Below, piece after piece: positions 50,490 through 59,442 of a DNA stretch of 64,000 nucleotides (positions within the stretch are counted from its first letter, which is position 1; each line of letters opens with the position of its first letter). Origin of the DNA: Actinomycetes bacterium. GTDB lineage: Bacteria > Actinomycetota > Coriobacteriia > Anaerosomatales > JAGXFU01. The notes beneath the pieces were generated by a model that saw nothing but the letters and a program-made list of their open reading frames with translations, did not search any database and had not been told where the DNA came from. The translations under genes and the position numbers were made by a program. Location of the stretch: the NCBI GenBank assembly GCA_024637115.1, contig JAGXFU010000005.1:126001-190000 (forward strand), written 5' to 3'.

Positions 50490-52996
50490 CAGCGGTCGAG
50501 CTCAAGCCGAGTCGCTCCAGGATCAGCGGAGATGAACGAGTCCACGACCTGAGGGTGGCAGGTGAAAAAGACCACCTGGCGGTGGCGGGCAAGTTCCGTC
50601 ACCGCCTTCACCGCCCCCGCGTGCGCCGAAGGGTCGAAGTTCGCGAATATGTCGTCCATGAGGACGGGAAGCCCCTCGCCGACTCCGTCGAGCTGCTCAA
50701 CGAGAGCGATCCTCAGCGCGAGATAGAGCTGTTCTTGCGCACCTCGGTTGAGCTTGGATGTGGGGACAGCGTCGGTGCCGCGAAACGCTACAATCTCGTT
50801 GCCGCCGAGCGGGATGGCAATGCGCTCATAGAGCCCACCGGTGATAGATCGGAATACCTCTCCTGCACGCTTGACCACGTCGGGCTGGCGAGCCTCTTCG
50901 TAGAACGCCTCCGTCTTGGCGAGTAGGTGCGCGGCAACTGCGAGACCGCAGTAGCGCTCCACTGCCGCAGACAGACGCTCGTGCAGACCCGCTATCTTGA
51001 GACGCGACTCAGCGAGCTCGGTGTCCCGCCCCTCGTTGTTGAGCTCACCCTCAAGTCGACTGACCTGAGTGGTGAGATCAAGGAATCTTGCATCTGTGTC
51101 AGCTGCAGAAGACGCCGCTGCCTCTGCCAGAGCGCGAACGCGAGCGAGTCCCGTAGCCGGATCACCTGTGCGTTCTCCGACGGCGGTCTGCTCATCGAGA
51201 ACATGCTGCCGCTCACCGGCCAAACGCTCTGACTCGGCAGTCACATCGGCGATGCGGTCGTCCAGCTGCATGCGTTCGCTTCGTGCAGCGCGAGCCGCTT
51301 CAAGTGCTTCTCGAACGCGAGCCGAATGACCCGCCACGTCATCGAGTTTCGTCGACTCAATGGCTGAGCCGTGAGCTCCGGCAGCAGATGCAAGCCTGCC
51401 GCGAAACTCCTCACACCACAGGCGGATCTCGCTGAGCTCATGCTGAGCCGCGTCGCGGGCCGCCATCGTTGTACGCCACTCTTCGACCGACGAGATGAGA
51501 AGCAACACGGCTTGCGGGGTTGAGCCACCCACGTTCAAACCGTTCGCCGCTGACCACTCACTCCACTCGGTTCGCAGGTCGCTCAGCGCGGCCTCGGCTC
51601 GGTCGGCTTCAAGCTGCGCGAGCTCAAATGTGCTCTCGGCTCCGGCATTGACCGCAATCCCCGGGGCCCGCTCAGTGAGCCGACGGCTACCCGCGATCAG
51701 CAGCACTGCACCCGCTGCCGCGAGTGCGCCGCCGATCCCAACCGAAACCCACTCGCGAAGGAAGAGGCCGATTAGCGCGCCAAGCGCGCCGATAGCCAGC
51801 ATGATGACTGCTGCTGCAGGGAATCTCGAGGCATGAGGTGCCGAGGCGGACTGCTGGGTGCGCTCACTGGCACGGAGCCGATCTTCTGCTGAATCCGCCG
51901 TGCGGCGCGCCGCAGCGGCGTGCTCCTCACTGCGCGCCAATTGATCGCGATACCGCTCCACCATCGTGCGTGTTTCGGGACCGGAGTCCAACCGGGCGGC
52001 AGCGTTGCCATCCACGCGTGCACCGTCCAAGACCCGCTGCGCCGATGCCTCAAGATCGGCGACGCGGGATTCGAGCTTGCGCACGAGCGCGAGACGCTCA
52101 CGAAATCCTGAAACCTCGTCGAGGAGCGTGCTGAGCTGCGGAGCAGACGCCAGCAGCTCCTCATCGACGTGAAGCGCGTCTCGCTTTGCAGAGTAGCGAT
52201 CACGTTCCGCCCGCTGACCCCGAATGGACTCCTCGATCGCAGCGAGACGTTCCTCGGCTGACTCGAGGGTGCGCACATCCGACTCGAGTTCCGAACGCGT
52301 GATGGCGCTCCGCTCACGATCGATGCGCGCCGCCTCGGCCTCCGTCTTGAGTTCGGTGAGTCGCGCACGCTCTTCTGCAAAGTGAGTCGCTGTATCCTCA
52401 AGCTCACGGATGCGCTTCTTTGTGGACTTGATCTCAGCGAGCAGCGCATTGGCGGTGGGAGTGGATCCGCGCGGCTTGTAGAGTGCAGCGGCGGCCGCTT
52501 CAAGCTCCGCGCGTACATCTTGCGGGCTCACAGAGAGTCCGACTTGTGCCGCATAGAATCGTGAAAGGACATCCCCGCTGCCGCTCTTGGGCTCAATGTC
52601 GGGCATGTCATCGAGACCAAAGCCAAAGACGACGCGAAACTCGTTGCGACTTACACCGCGCGTGATGCGCTCCAGGAGATCCGGGCGAGCCTCCCCTGTA
52701 CGGGTCGATATCTCTACGTGGCCGCCGCGCACCCCTTCGGTGCGTTCGATGATCCAGTCGCCGCTTGCATCGTCAAACTCCAGGCGACCGAGCCTCTTGC
52801 CGGCAGCAGACTCATAGCTCTTCTCAGTGCCGCGTTTTGTCGGGAACCCGTAGAGGACGTGGCGCACAAGTGTGGTGATGCTGGTCTTGCCTGCTCCATT
52901 CGGCCCGAGGACAACGGTGAGTCCATCGCCGAGATCGCCGAGTGAGACATCCTCAAGTCGCCCGAAACGTACCGCGTCGATTCGACGAAGTCTCAT
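50486..52996 (-). CDS. YhaN-like SMC/Rad50-type ATPase
   Basis: The 836-residue protein has an N-terminal Walker A (VVLGPNGAGKTSITTLV), two long coiled coils, two adjacent hydrophobic segments near residues 390-435 (VIMLAIGALGALIGLFL, VGIGGALAAAGAVLLIAG), and a C-terminal ABC signature and Walker B (NRGAQEQLYLALRIAL, LPVLMDDIFANF). Rad50/SbcC proteins bridge DNA ends, but the membrane pair in the coil is the YhaN type of Bacillus, linked to YhaO. It overlaps the exonuclease stop by one base (TGATG), so the two are coupled. Confidence 0.85.
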   Translation of the reverse strand: MRLRRIDAVRFGRLEDVSLGDLGDGLTVVLGPNGAGKTSITTLVRHVLYGFPTKRGTEKSYESAAGKRLGRLEFDDASGDWIIERTEGVRGGHVEISTRTGEARPDLLERITRGVSRNEFRVVFGFGLDDMPDIEPKSGSGDVLSRFYAAQVGLSVSPQDVRAELEAAAAALYKPRGSTPTANALLAEIKSTKKRIRELEDTATHFAEERARLTELKTEAEAARIDRERSAITRSELESDVRTLESAEERLAAIEESIRGQRAERDRYSAKRDALHVDEELLASAPQLSTLLDEVSGFRERLALVRKLESRVADLEASAQRVLDGARVDGNAAARLDSGPETRTMVERYRDQLARSEEHAAAARRTADSAEDRLRASERTQQSASAPHASRFPAAAVIMLAIGALGALIGLFLREWVSVGIGGALAAAGAVLLIAGSRRLTERAPGIAVNAGAESTFELAQLEADRAEAALSDLRTEWSEWSAANGLNVGGSTPQAVLLLISSVEEWRTTMAARDAAQHELSEIRLWCEEFRGRLASAAGAHGSAIESTKLDDVAGHSARVREALEAARAARSERMQLDDRIADVTAESERLAGERQHVLDEQTAVGERTGDPATGLARVRALAEAAASSAADTDARFLDLTTQVSRLEGELNNEGRDTELAESRLKIAGLHERLSAAVERYCGLAVAAHLLAKTEAFYEEARQPDVVKRAGEVFRSITGGLYERIAIPLGGNEIVAFRGTDAVPTSKLNRGAQEQLYLALRIALVEQLDGVGEGLPVLMDDIFANFDPSAHAGAVKAVTELARHRQVVFFTCHPQVVDSFISADPGATRLELDRC

Positions 52997-54246
52997 CAGC
53001 CCTCCTCAACGAGAAGGCGGTCAAGACAGATATCACGGGCTTGGTCGATCAGAGTCGCGCCATCGAGCGCCTCGAGGCCAACGGCCCGGTCGATCTCTTC
53101 GAGAGCCTCGCCGAGGAATGCGTCTCGTGCTGACTGGTCGGCTGCGAGCACGTCAGCGATCCTGACCAGGTCACCGGCGAAATCGGAGGATTCACGAATC
53201 GCGTCGAGATCGATGGTATTGGTCGTGCGGTCGCGGAGTCGGTCGATCCAGACCCACGGGGAACCCGATAACTCCTCTTGACGTACATCGTCGAGCAGGT
53301 CGGCGTGGGAGGTCCCTCGCGCGAGATCAATGTGTGCAGCCGAACGGCCGATGAGATCTATCCGCACGATCACCGGCGCACCCGATGCGTTCTCGCGCTC
53401 GGCCGTGCACACGGCGCGCACGCCCGCTGCAATCGAATCGATATCGGCGAGATCGGTTGCGTCAAGCTCGATGCGTGCCCAGCGGACTGCGGCGGTGTCC
53501 AGGAACTCCTCGGCTACGACTTCACCGTGGTCCATGGTGACGACCCAGCAGCCGTGAGCGCCCTCTTCTTTCGGATTGAGACCCTGTGGGCTCCCGGAGT
53601 AGCGAACACGAGGCGTGTCGAGCACGTCGAGAGGTTTATGGATATGGCCAAGCGCCCAATAGTCCATCCCGCCTGCCCGGAGATCGTCGAGCGTGCATGG
53701 CGCATAGGGCGCGTACCCTTCCTGGCCCCCGACGTTGGCGTGCAGGATGCCGATGGCGGTCTCATCGCCGATCTCGCGTTTGAAACCGCGCGAGAGGTTC
53801 GACGTGGTCGCCGCCGTGGCATAGCCGCGGCCATAGAGTGCGCAGAGGGTCTCCCCATCCGCCGCACGCACCTCCATGCGTTCCACTCTGTCTGTTGCGA
53901 AGTAGTGCACGTTGGGCGGCAGCTCAAGGCCGGCGGACCATCCGCTCGCCGGATCATGGTTTCCCTGCACAATGTAGACAGGGATTCCCGCAGCGTGAAG
54001 CCGCTGTGCTTCGGCGCGAAAACGAAGCTGCGCCCGAAGAGACTTGTCGGAGCTGTTGAAAGCATCCCCGGCGATGATGAGAAAGTCGACCGCCCGGGCG
54101 ACACAGGCATCCACGATACGAGTGAAGGCCACATATGTTGAATCCACAAGTGCACCGCGTACGCGGTCATCATCTGCATCTATGCCCTGGAACGGGGCGT
54201 CAAGGTGCAGGTCAGCGGCGTGTATGAAGGTGACAGGCTCCGCCAC
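52996..54246 (-). CDS. YhaO/SbcD-like metallophosphoesterase
   Basis: The 416-residue protein has FIHAADLHLDAPF, DFLIIAGDAFNSSDKSLR, VQGNHDPASGW, AIGILHANVGGQ and YWALGHIHKP, the five metal-binding blocks of the Mre11/SbcD family. It should cut DNA ends with the ATPase encoded next. The start is GTG with GAGGGGG six bases upstream; the track start is 13 codons earlier and less likely. Confidence 0.87.
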   Translation of the reverse strand: MAEPVTFIHAADLHLDAPFQGIDADDDRVRGALVDSTYVAFTRIVDACVARAVDFLIIAGDAFNSSDKSLRAQLRFRAEAQRLHAAGIPVYIVQGNHDPASGWSAGLELPPNVHYFATDRVERMEVRAADGETLCALYGRGYATAATTSNLSRGFKREIGDETAIGILHANVGGQEGYAPYAPCTLDDLRAGGMDYWALGHIHKPLDVLDTPRVRYSGSPQGLNPKEEGAHGCWVVTMDHGEVVAEEFLDTAAVRWARIELDATDLADIDSIAAGVRAVCTAERENASGAPVIVRIDLIGRSAAHIDLARGTSHADLLDDVRQEELSGSPWVWIDRLRDRTTNTIDLDAIRESSDFAGDLVRIADVLAADQSARDAFLGEALEEIDRAVGLEALDGATLIDQARDICLDRLLVEEG

Positions 54247-54335
54247 GAATACCCCCTCGAACAAATCGAGTGCTATCGGTCGCATCCCACTATAGACGTG
54301 GGGTCTGACACGAACCAGGGTACGTGGGGCTGTGT

Positions 54336-54887
54336 CTAGTCGATCACACCCGCGCGTCGGACTGCGGCAGCAATCGCGACCGCGACGCCACCCTTCACGA
54401 CATCGATCAGCACGAACGGCGCAACACCAGCGACGAATGCTGCACGAAAATCAAGACCGGCGACTATGGCGAGCTGCACCCATCCGAGCAGGTAGATCAC
54501 CAAGATGCCCACCGCCACCGCGATGCCGTCCCGAGTCGCCGAGGATGCCATATCCTCAAGCAGTGACCGCACGATCGCTACGAGAAATGCAGCCGCAAGA
54601 AACCCGATCAGGTAGCCGCCGGTGGGACCCGCAAGCACGCCCACACCCCCTTGCGCGCCGGAGAAGACGGGGGCTCCTGCAGCTCCGAGTAGGACATAGA
54701 CGCCTACGGCGACCACCGCGCGTACCGGAGAGAGCAGGAGACCTGCCAGCAACACAACGAACACCTGCAACGTGATCGGCACCGCACCAATCGGGATCAC
54801 CACCCATGCAGAAGCAGCAAGCAATGCAGCCAGTAGTGCTCCAATGGTGAGCTGGCGGGTACTGGCTCGTGCGGTCGATGCGCTCAA
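54336..54887 (-). CDS. bioY: Biotin transporter BioY
   Basis: The 183-residue protein has six hydrophobic helices, IGAVPITLQVFVVLLAGLLL, ARAVVAVGVYVLLGAAGAPVF and GPTGGYLIGFLAAA, the BioY signature, the substrate-binding unit of ECF-type biotin uptake. TTG start with AGGAGG four bases upstream. It has its own promoter and BirA-type operator, so it responds to biotin. No EcfA or EcfT gene is beside it, so it either uses a shared module or works alone. Confidence 0.92.
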   Translation of the reverse strand: MSASTARASTRQLTIGALLAALLAASAWVVIPIGAVPITLQVFVVLLAGLLLSPVRAVVAVGVYVLLGAAGAPVFSGAQGGVGVLAGPTGGYLIGFLAAAFLVAIVRSLLEDMASSATRDGIAVAVGILVIYLLGWVQLAIVAGLDFRAAFVAGVAPFVLIDVVKGGVAVAIAAAVRRAGVID

Positions 54888-54896
54888 TGTGCCTCC

Positions 54897-54926
54897 TGTA
54901 AACCCATGGATACGTGGGGGTTTACG
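54897..54926 (-). promoter_or_regulatory. BirA (biotin repressor) operator upstream of bioY
   Basis: TGTAAACC at 54897-54904 and GGTTTACG at 54919-54926 form an inverted repeat with a 14-bp spacer; GTAAACCC/GGGTTTAC is an exact match. This is the BirA-type TTGTAAACC-N14-16-GGTTTACAA pattern. It overlaps the bioY -10 region. Confidence 0.85.
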
Positions 54927-54952
54927 GTAGGCCGTCGCAACTCGTGTGTCAA
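54924..54952 (-). promoter_or_regulatory. bioY promoter
   Basis: TTGACA at 54952-54947 and TACCGT at 54929-54924 are separated by exactly 17 bp. The operator starts within the -10, so BirA binding would block transcription. Confidence 0.7.
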
Positions 54953-54979
54953 TCCAAATGTGCTACATCCGACAGTCCC

Positions 54980-55690
54980 CTACGCGACCTCGTCGCGCAC
55001 TCCCGCAAGATCCGCAAGACGACCTGCGACGACAGGCTCATCCCAACCCGCTTGAGGCTGCTCACCATACGAGGCCAGAAGCGAGACCCCGACTTGCCAG
55101 CGCGCTTCCGCGGTGAGTCCTCCTCGGCGAATCAGATAATCGCGGACGAGAGACACGCGCTCTCCGGCAGAATCGAGTTCGAGATCGGTCAGGCGCACTG
55201 ACTCCTCGATCACCACGGTGCCGGCAGCCATATCACCGAGACGCTGCGCGCGCCGAGTCAACAGAACCGACGCGACACCGAACCCGTATGTGCCCGGCAG
55301 CAAGTCGACGATGCGCACGATGTTGCGAATCACCGATTCGAGCACCCCCACGCGCGATCCGTCCTCGCGCACCACGCGAATGCGCAGCACGCGCTTGCCC
55401 CACGTGCGCCCATTGCGAAAGACCTCGCCAAAGATGTAGTAGCCCCAATAGGTGACGAACAGCACCACAACCATGAAGGCGATTCCCCAGGGACCGAACA
55501 AGGTCAGCGCGCGACCTGAGACCCGAGCGACAAGAGCCACTCCCAGGAATCCGACGATGAGCTCGGTGATCATGATCACGGCAAGGAACACGATGTCGAG
55601 CATCGCGGCAAGGCCGCGGGAACCGAGACCTGCGAGCGGATAGACGAAGGCGACCGCTTCCGGCGTCTCGACTTCGAGGTTTCGCTGCAT
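54980..55690 (-). CDS. RDD family membrane protein
   Basis: The 236-residue protein has GLGSRGLAAMLDIVF, holding the Arg-Asp of the RDD family, a second Asp-Leu, four to five helices and GRTWGKRVLRIRVVREDG, the RDD cytoplasmic signature. Its start is ATG 55690 (AGGGG upstream). The function of RDD proteins is poorly known, though they are often found with SpoIIM and MoxR operons as here. It is divergent from the SpoIIM gene. Confidence 0.85.
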   Translation of the reverse strand: MQRNLEVETPEAVAFVYPLAGLGSRGLAAMLDIVFLAVIMITELIVGFLGVALVARVSGRALTLFGPWGIAFMVVVLFVTYWGYYIFGEVFRNGRTWGKRVLRIRVVREDGSRVGVLESVIRNIVRIVDLLPGTYGFGVASVLLTRRAQRLGDMAAGTVVIEESVRLTDLELDSAGERVSLVRDYLIRRGGLTAEARWQVGVSLLASYGEQPQAGWDEPVVAGRLADLAGVRDEVA

Positions 55691-55753
55691 CTTTGCCCCT
55701 TCGCTTCCCAGCCGCCCTGCACGAATCTGCATGTCACCTGTATCATACTCGCC

Positions 55754-56722
55754 GTGGAGGAACGCGCATTCATCGACAGTTCACGTGAGACCTGGGACCG
55801 CCTCGCGGTCTCGGTCGAATACGCGCGGGGACATGGCGTGGCCAACCTGGAGGCGGCGAAGCTCCGTGAACTCCACGAGGACTACCGGCGCGCCGCGGCT
55901 GACCTGGCCTATGCGCAGACTCACTTCCCCGGCACCCGCATCGATCGCCACCTCAACGACCTCGTGGGACAGGCCCACGCCGAACTCTACGGTGCGAGCC
56001 CGCGAACCATCTCCGGCATCTGGGACTACATCGCCAGGGGCTACCCCCGTCTCGTGCGTAAGCATGGTCGCGCGGTGCTCCTGGCTGCGTTGCTGCTGTT
56101 TGGTTCGGCGGCAATCGGCTACCTGCTCGCTCACATCAACTACCCCCTCGCCCGCATCTTCATTCCCGAAGGATTGCGAGAAGGCGTGGGTGACACAATC
56201 GAACAAGGCGGCCAGATGGGCGATATCGCTGCCGCGATCGCTCCGCTACTCTCTGCGGGCATCACCGCGAACAACATCCAGGTCTCGCTCCTCGCCTTCG
56301 CGGGAGGCATGACCTTTGGTGTGGTAACCACCTATGCACTGATAGTGAACGGACTCATGCTCGGGACACTCGCCGGCGTCTTTGCCCGTGCAGGGGAGTC
56401 TCTGTACTTCTGGGCTCTCATAGTCCCTCACGGCTCCCTCGAGCTACCCGCGATCGTCCTCGCAGGCGCCTCAGGACTGATCCTCGCTAAGGCTCTCGTC
56501 TCTCCGGGTGACCTGCCGAGGAGTGCTGCCGTCCGCGCCGTCTCTTCCCAGGCCGTCCAGATCGTTCTGGGAGCGATACCTATACTCGTGCTCGCGGGCG
56601 TCATCGAAGGATTCTTCACGCCCAGCTCGGTCGATCCCCTGCTGAAACTCGTGTTCGGCGGAGTGGTGACCGCGCTTCTATTGCTCTACCTGCTCGGGGC
56701 AGGACGCGCGAGCACCGACTAG
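55754..56722 (+). CDS. SpoIIM-family (stage II sporulation protein M) membrane protein
   Basis: The 322-residue protein has a soluble N-terminal part and five or six helices, with LLAFAGGMTFGVVTTYALIVNGLMLG and FWALIVPHGSLELPAIVLAGASGL, the SpoIIM core. No sporulation genes are here; in many bacteria this family partners MoxR/DUF58 operons. The GTG has no SD and starts seven bases after a TATCAT -10 (55741-55746), suggesting a leaderless mRNA. Confidence 0.85.
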   Translation: MEERAFIDSSRETWDRLAVSVEYARGHGVANLEAAKLRELHEDYRRAAADLAYAQTHFPGTRIDRHLNDLVGQAHAELYGASPRTISGIWDYIARGYPRLVRKHGRAVLLAALLLFGSAAIGYLLAHINYPLARIFIPEGLREGVGDTIEQGGQMGDIAAAIAPLLSAGITANNIQVSLLAFAGGMTFGVVTTYALIVNGLMLGTLAGVFARAGESLYFWALIVPHGSLELPAIVLAGASGLILAKALVSPGDLPRSAAVRAVSSQAVQIVLGAIPILVLAGVIEGFFTPSSVDPLLKLVFGGVVTALLLLYLLGAGRASTD

Positions 56723-56795
56723 ACTACGCTCTGAGACCCTCGCTATGGCACAGAGATTGCATTGCCAAGAGCCAGGAGTCCCCAATGCAGTGAGG

Positions 56796-57143
56796 ATGAA
56801 CGCATTGACCGCGAGCATCACCAGACAGAGTATCTGGCTCGCCATCGTGGCGCTGCTCATGCTATCGCTGGCGATCTTCCCTGCGTGCGCGGGCGCTGCG
56901 TCACTGACCGACGACATGAGTACGTCATCTCACTCATGCGACGCACCGGTTGAACACCCTGCTGCGTGTCCGCGTCCCGGCGATATGCATCCTTCTGCAG
57001 ACTCGGTGGCAGCGACTCCCCCGATCATTCAATCAGCAGCCATTTTCGATCCGATTCCGGCTGCCCGTATCAATTCCTTCGAGTCCTCACCCGAGTTCAT
57101 CTTGAACCCAGAGTCACTGCGACTGATACCGCTTCGAATCTGA
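56796..57143 (+). CDS. Small secreted Cys/His-containing protein
   Basis: The 115-residue protein has an N-terminal hydrophobic segment (SIWLAIVALLMLSLAIFPACAGA) like a signal peptide with Cys at the cleavage region, perhaps a lipoprotein. After it, HSCDAPVEHPAACPRPGDMHP holds several Cys, His and Met that could bind a metal. No SD is clear; a GTG two codons earlier is an option. It is 86 bp before the DUF2318 gene, so the two may act together. Confidence 0.55.
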   Translation: MNALTASITRQSIWLAIVALLMLSLAIFPACAGAASLTDDMSTSSHSCDAPVEHPAACPRPGDMHPSADSVAATPPIIQSAAIFDPIPAARINSFESSPEFILNPESLRLIPLRI

Positions 57144-57229
57144 CGCTCTGAACTGAGCACATTCTCGAGAAGCGGTACGAGCCGGTATTCGATACGGCAC
57201 AACACAGTGAACCTGGAGGGATATCCACC

Positions 57230-57886
57230 ATGTCAAAGAACAAGAAGAAGCATGCCTCAAAGAGCAAGCCTGCTCCTGAACCACAGAAGCGCAGCGCGAG
57301 CACCCGGCCGTGGGTCATCGCGGGTATCGTCGTTGTCGCAATCGTCGGCATCGTTGTGGCACTGAACGGCGGATCGGGCGAATCAGCCGCCCCGGCCGTA
57401 TCGGACAACGAGTATATCGGGCGCCTCTTGCCCGCGAACTACGAGAGCCCCAAAGTGGCCGACGCTGCTCTCTACACAGCCGCGATATCCATGACCGATG
57501 TGGCCGCCACACAAGACGAGACCGGCTTCACGGTCGCGCTCGACTCCGTCGTATCGAACAAGATCGTGCGCTTCGACTACACGCGGTCAACCGGAGAGTC
57601 GCTGCCAATGATCGCGTACGTCCGTCCTTCGGGGAAGCTCTTTGTTGGCGTGAGCTACTGTCCCCCGTGTGAAGGCGAGGGTCAGCGGATCGAGGCTGAC
57701 GGCACGCTCACCTGTGAATCATGCGGAACACGACGGAATCTCGAGGACAACACCGGGCTGAGTGGAGCATGCAAGCTCTATCCGCTCGATGAAGTACCAA
57801 GTGTCGTTGATGGCAGCAGCATCGTTGTCGACAGCGCCATCCTCGATGCATGGACGGCCCAGCCCCTCGATCGTCCGGTCGGCTAA
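57230..57886 (+). CDS. DUF2318 protein with CxxC pairs
   Basis: The 218-residue protein has one N-terminal helix (WVIAGIVVVAIVGIVVAL) and a periplasmic domain with SYCPPCEGEG and CESCGTRRNLEDNTGLSGAC, the DUF2318 Cys pattern (FtrD-like). In other bacteria this domain is linked to high-affinity iron or copper uptake and is thought to bind a metal or Fe-S. GGAGG precedes the ATG. It ends at a large bidirectional hairpin. Confidence 0.8.
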   Translation: MSKNKKKHASKSKPAPEPQKRSASTRPWVIAGIVVVAIVGIVVALNGGSGESAAPAVSDNEYIGRLLPANYESPKVADAALYTAAISMTDVAATQDETGFTVALDSVVSNKIVRFDYTRSTGESLPMIAYVRPSGKLFVGVSYCPPCEGEGQRIEADGTLTCESCGTRRNLEDNTGLSGACKLYPLDEVPSVVDGSSIVVDSAILDAWTAQPLDRPVG

Positions 57887-57920
57887 GCCAGTTCAGCAGG
57901 TAACCGACAACAAGAACAAC

Positions 57921-57972
57921 CACAATGCGGTAGCCCCGGTCGTGAACATGCGGTCGGGGCTGCCGCATTGTG
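57921..57972. terminator. Bidirectional terminator hairpin
   Basis: CACAATGCGGTAGCCCCG at 57921-57938 pairs with CGGGGCTGCCGCATTGTG at 57955-57972 over 18 bp with a single T-G pair. It sits between the convergent DUF2318 and DUF58 genes and has a T-rich run on the minus side. Confidence 0.75.
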
Positions 57973-58095
57973 TACCGCGATCCTACTCAGCCGGATCGAC
58001 GATCCCCAGCCCCAGATCTCCTGCAAGGCCAACCAGCTGGTCCCGCTACATCGACCACCTGCGACTGGTCTAGTTGCCGCATGAATTCTCCTCCA

Positions 58096-59442
58096 CTACA
58101 GCCTTCCCCTGGCTTTGATCTCCAGATACCGATTCACCGCAGCTACAGACAGCTTTTCGGGAACCACGTCGAGCACCAGCGATCCCCGGGACTCAAGCAC
58201 CCGCAATGCAGCCGCCTTGTCATGCACGAGGTCCTGGGCAACAGCCGCCTGATACGCCTCGCCCGCATTGGCAGGAACCGTGCCGGCCAATGCCTCGACA
58301 TCGAGATTGCGCTGCGTCACAACAAGCGGTAGATGCCGAGGAGAGAGCGATCCAAGCACGCCCAGCAGACGTCGTGACGGCTCCGTGCCAACCAACTCGG
58401 TGAACAGCACCACGAGCGAGCGTTTGGAGAGTCGCGATGCCAGATAGCGGAGCGCCGCCCCGTAGTCGGGTTCCTCGACACGCCCTTCAACCGAGTACAG
58501 CGCCTCGAGTATCGCCAGGAACTGCCGGTGTCCTTTGCGAGGTGGCAGATACCGACGTACCTCTCGCCCGAACACGAACAGACCCACGTTGTCCCCTGCC
58601 TGTACGGCGAGATAGGCGAGCAAGAGCGCGGCATTGATCGAGCGATCGAGTTTGGGCAGCCCTGAGACCCGCACATTCATGAGGCGGCCGGCGTCGATCG
58701 CGAGCACCACGGTCTGACTGCGCTCGGCTTCGAACTGCCGCACAACGGGCGCTCCGCGACGCGCGGTCGCCTTCCAGTCGATGTCGCGATAGTCATCACC
58801 GGCGAGGTAGTCCCTCAGCGACTCGAACTCACTTCCCACGCCTGCGTAACGTGTGGCGCGCACGCCGATCTCATGCAATGCGCCCTTCCTGGCAAGCAGT
58901 GAATAGCCATACACTGCGGTGATATCCGGATAGACATGACACTCCTGGGTGAGCGCGAAAGCGAGCTGACGACCGGCCAGACCCAGGGGGCCGAGCGATC
59001 TGACACCGACAGCGCCGAACCGGTACGCACCGCGGGCAGGAGGTGTGAAACTCAGATCCTGGCGCCCCGACGAGTGCGCAGCGATCTCAATGGGCCCGAA
59101 CGCTCGCTCGCCGGCAAAGCCGCTCGGCGGGGTCTCGCGACCAATGAGACGGGCCGGCTGCCCGGAGCGGTTCCGAATCGCGAGTGCCGTAGCATTGACG
59201 ACACCGATGGAGAACTTCGCAGGCATGATGCGCTCGACCTCGAGTTCAGCGTCTCCGGGAGCGAGGGCGATGTCGCGTCGCACGACAATCGCTATGAGCA
59301 CAAGCCATGCGATTGCTATGAGCCACGCAAGCCACCCGGGCACGAGCGCCACGACAGGGACGGGCGCGGCGAGCGCCGCAGCACTCCTCCGTGTGAGGTA
59401 GATACCGCTCAGTCGCGCGCGTATGTCAGCGAACCACGTCAC
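58096..59442 (-). CDS. DUF58 domain protein
   Basis: The 448-residue protein has two N-terminal helices (ALVPGWLAWLIAIAWLVLIAIV) and a soluble part with EFESLRDYLAGDDYRDIDWKATARRGAPVVRQFEAERSQ, the DUF58 signature. A von Willebrand A-like fold follows (VVLAIDAGRLM). DUF58 proteins act with MoxR ATPases. The GTG overlaps the moxR stop by 4 bp (GTGA); the track start is rejected. Confidence 0.87.
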   Translation of the reverse strand: MTWFADIRARLSGIYLTRRSAAALAAPVPVVALVPGWLAWLIAIAWLVLIAIVVRRDIALAPGDAELEVERIMPAKFSIGVVNATALAIRNRSGQPARLIGRETPPSGFAGERAFGPIEIAAHSSGRQDLSFTPPARGAYRFGAVGVRSLGPLGLAGRQLAFALTQECHVYPDITAVYGYSLLARKGALHEIGVRATRYAGVGSEFESLRDYLAGDDYRDIDWKATARRGAPVVRQFEAERSQTVVLAIDAGRLMNVRVSGLPKLDRSINAALLLAYLAVQAGDNVGLFVFGREVRRYLPPRKGHRQFLAILEALYSVEGRVEEPDYGAALRYLASRLSKRSLVVLFTELVGTEPSRRLLGVLGSLSPRHLPLVVTQRNLDVEALAGTVPANAGEAYQAAVAQDLVHDKAAALRVLESRGSLVLDVVPEKLSVAAVNRYLEIKARGRL

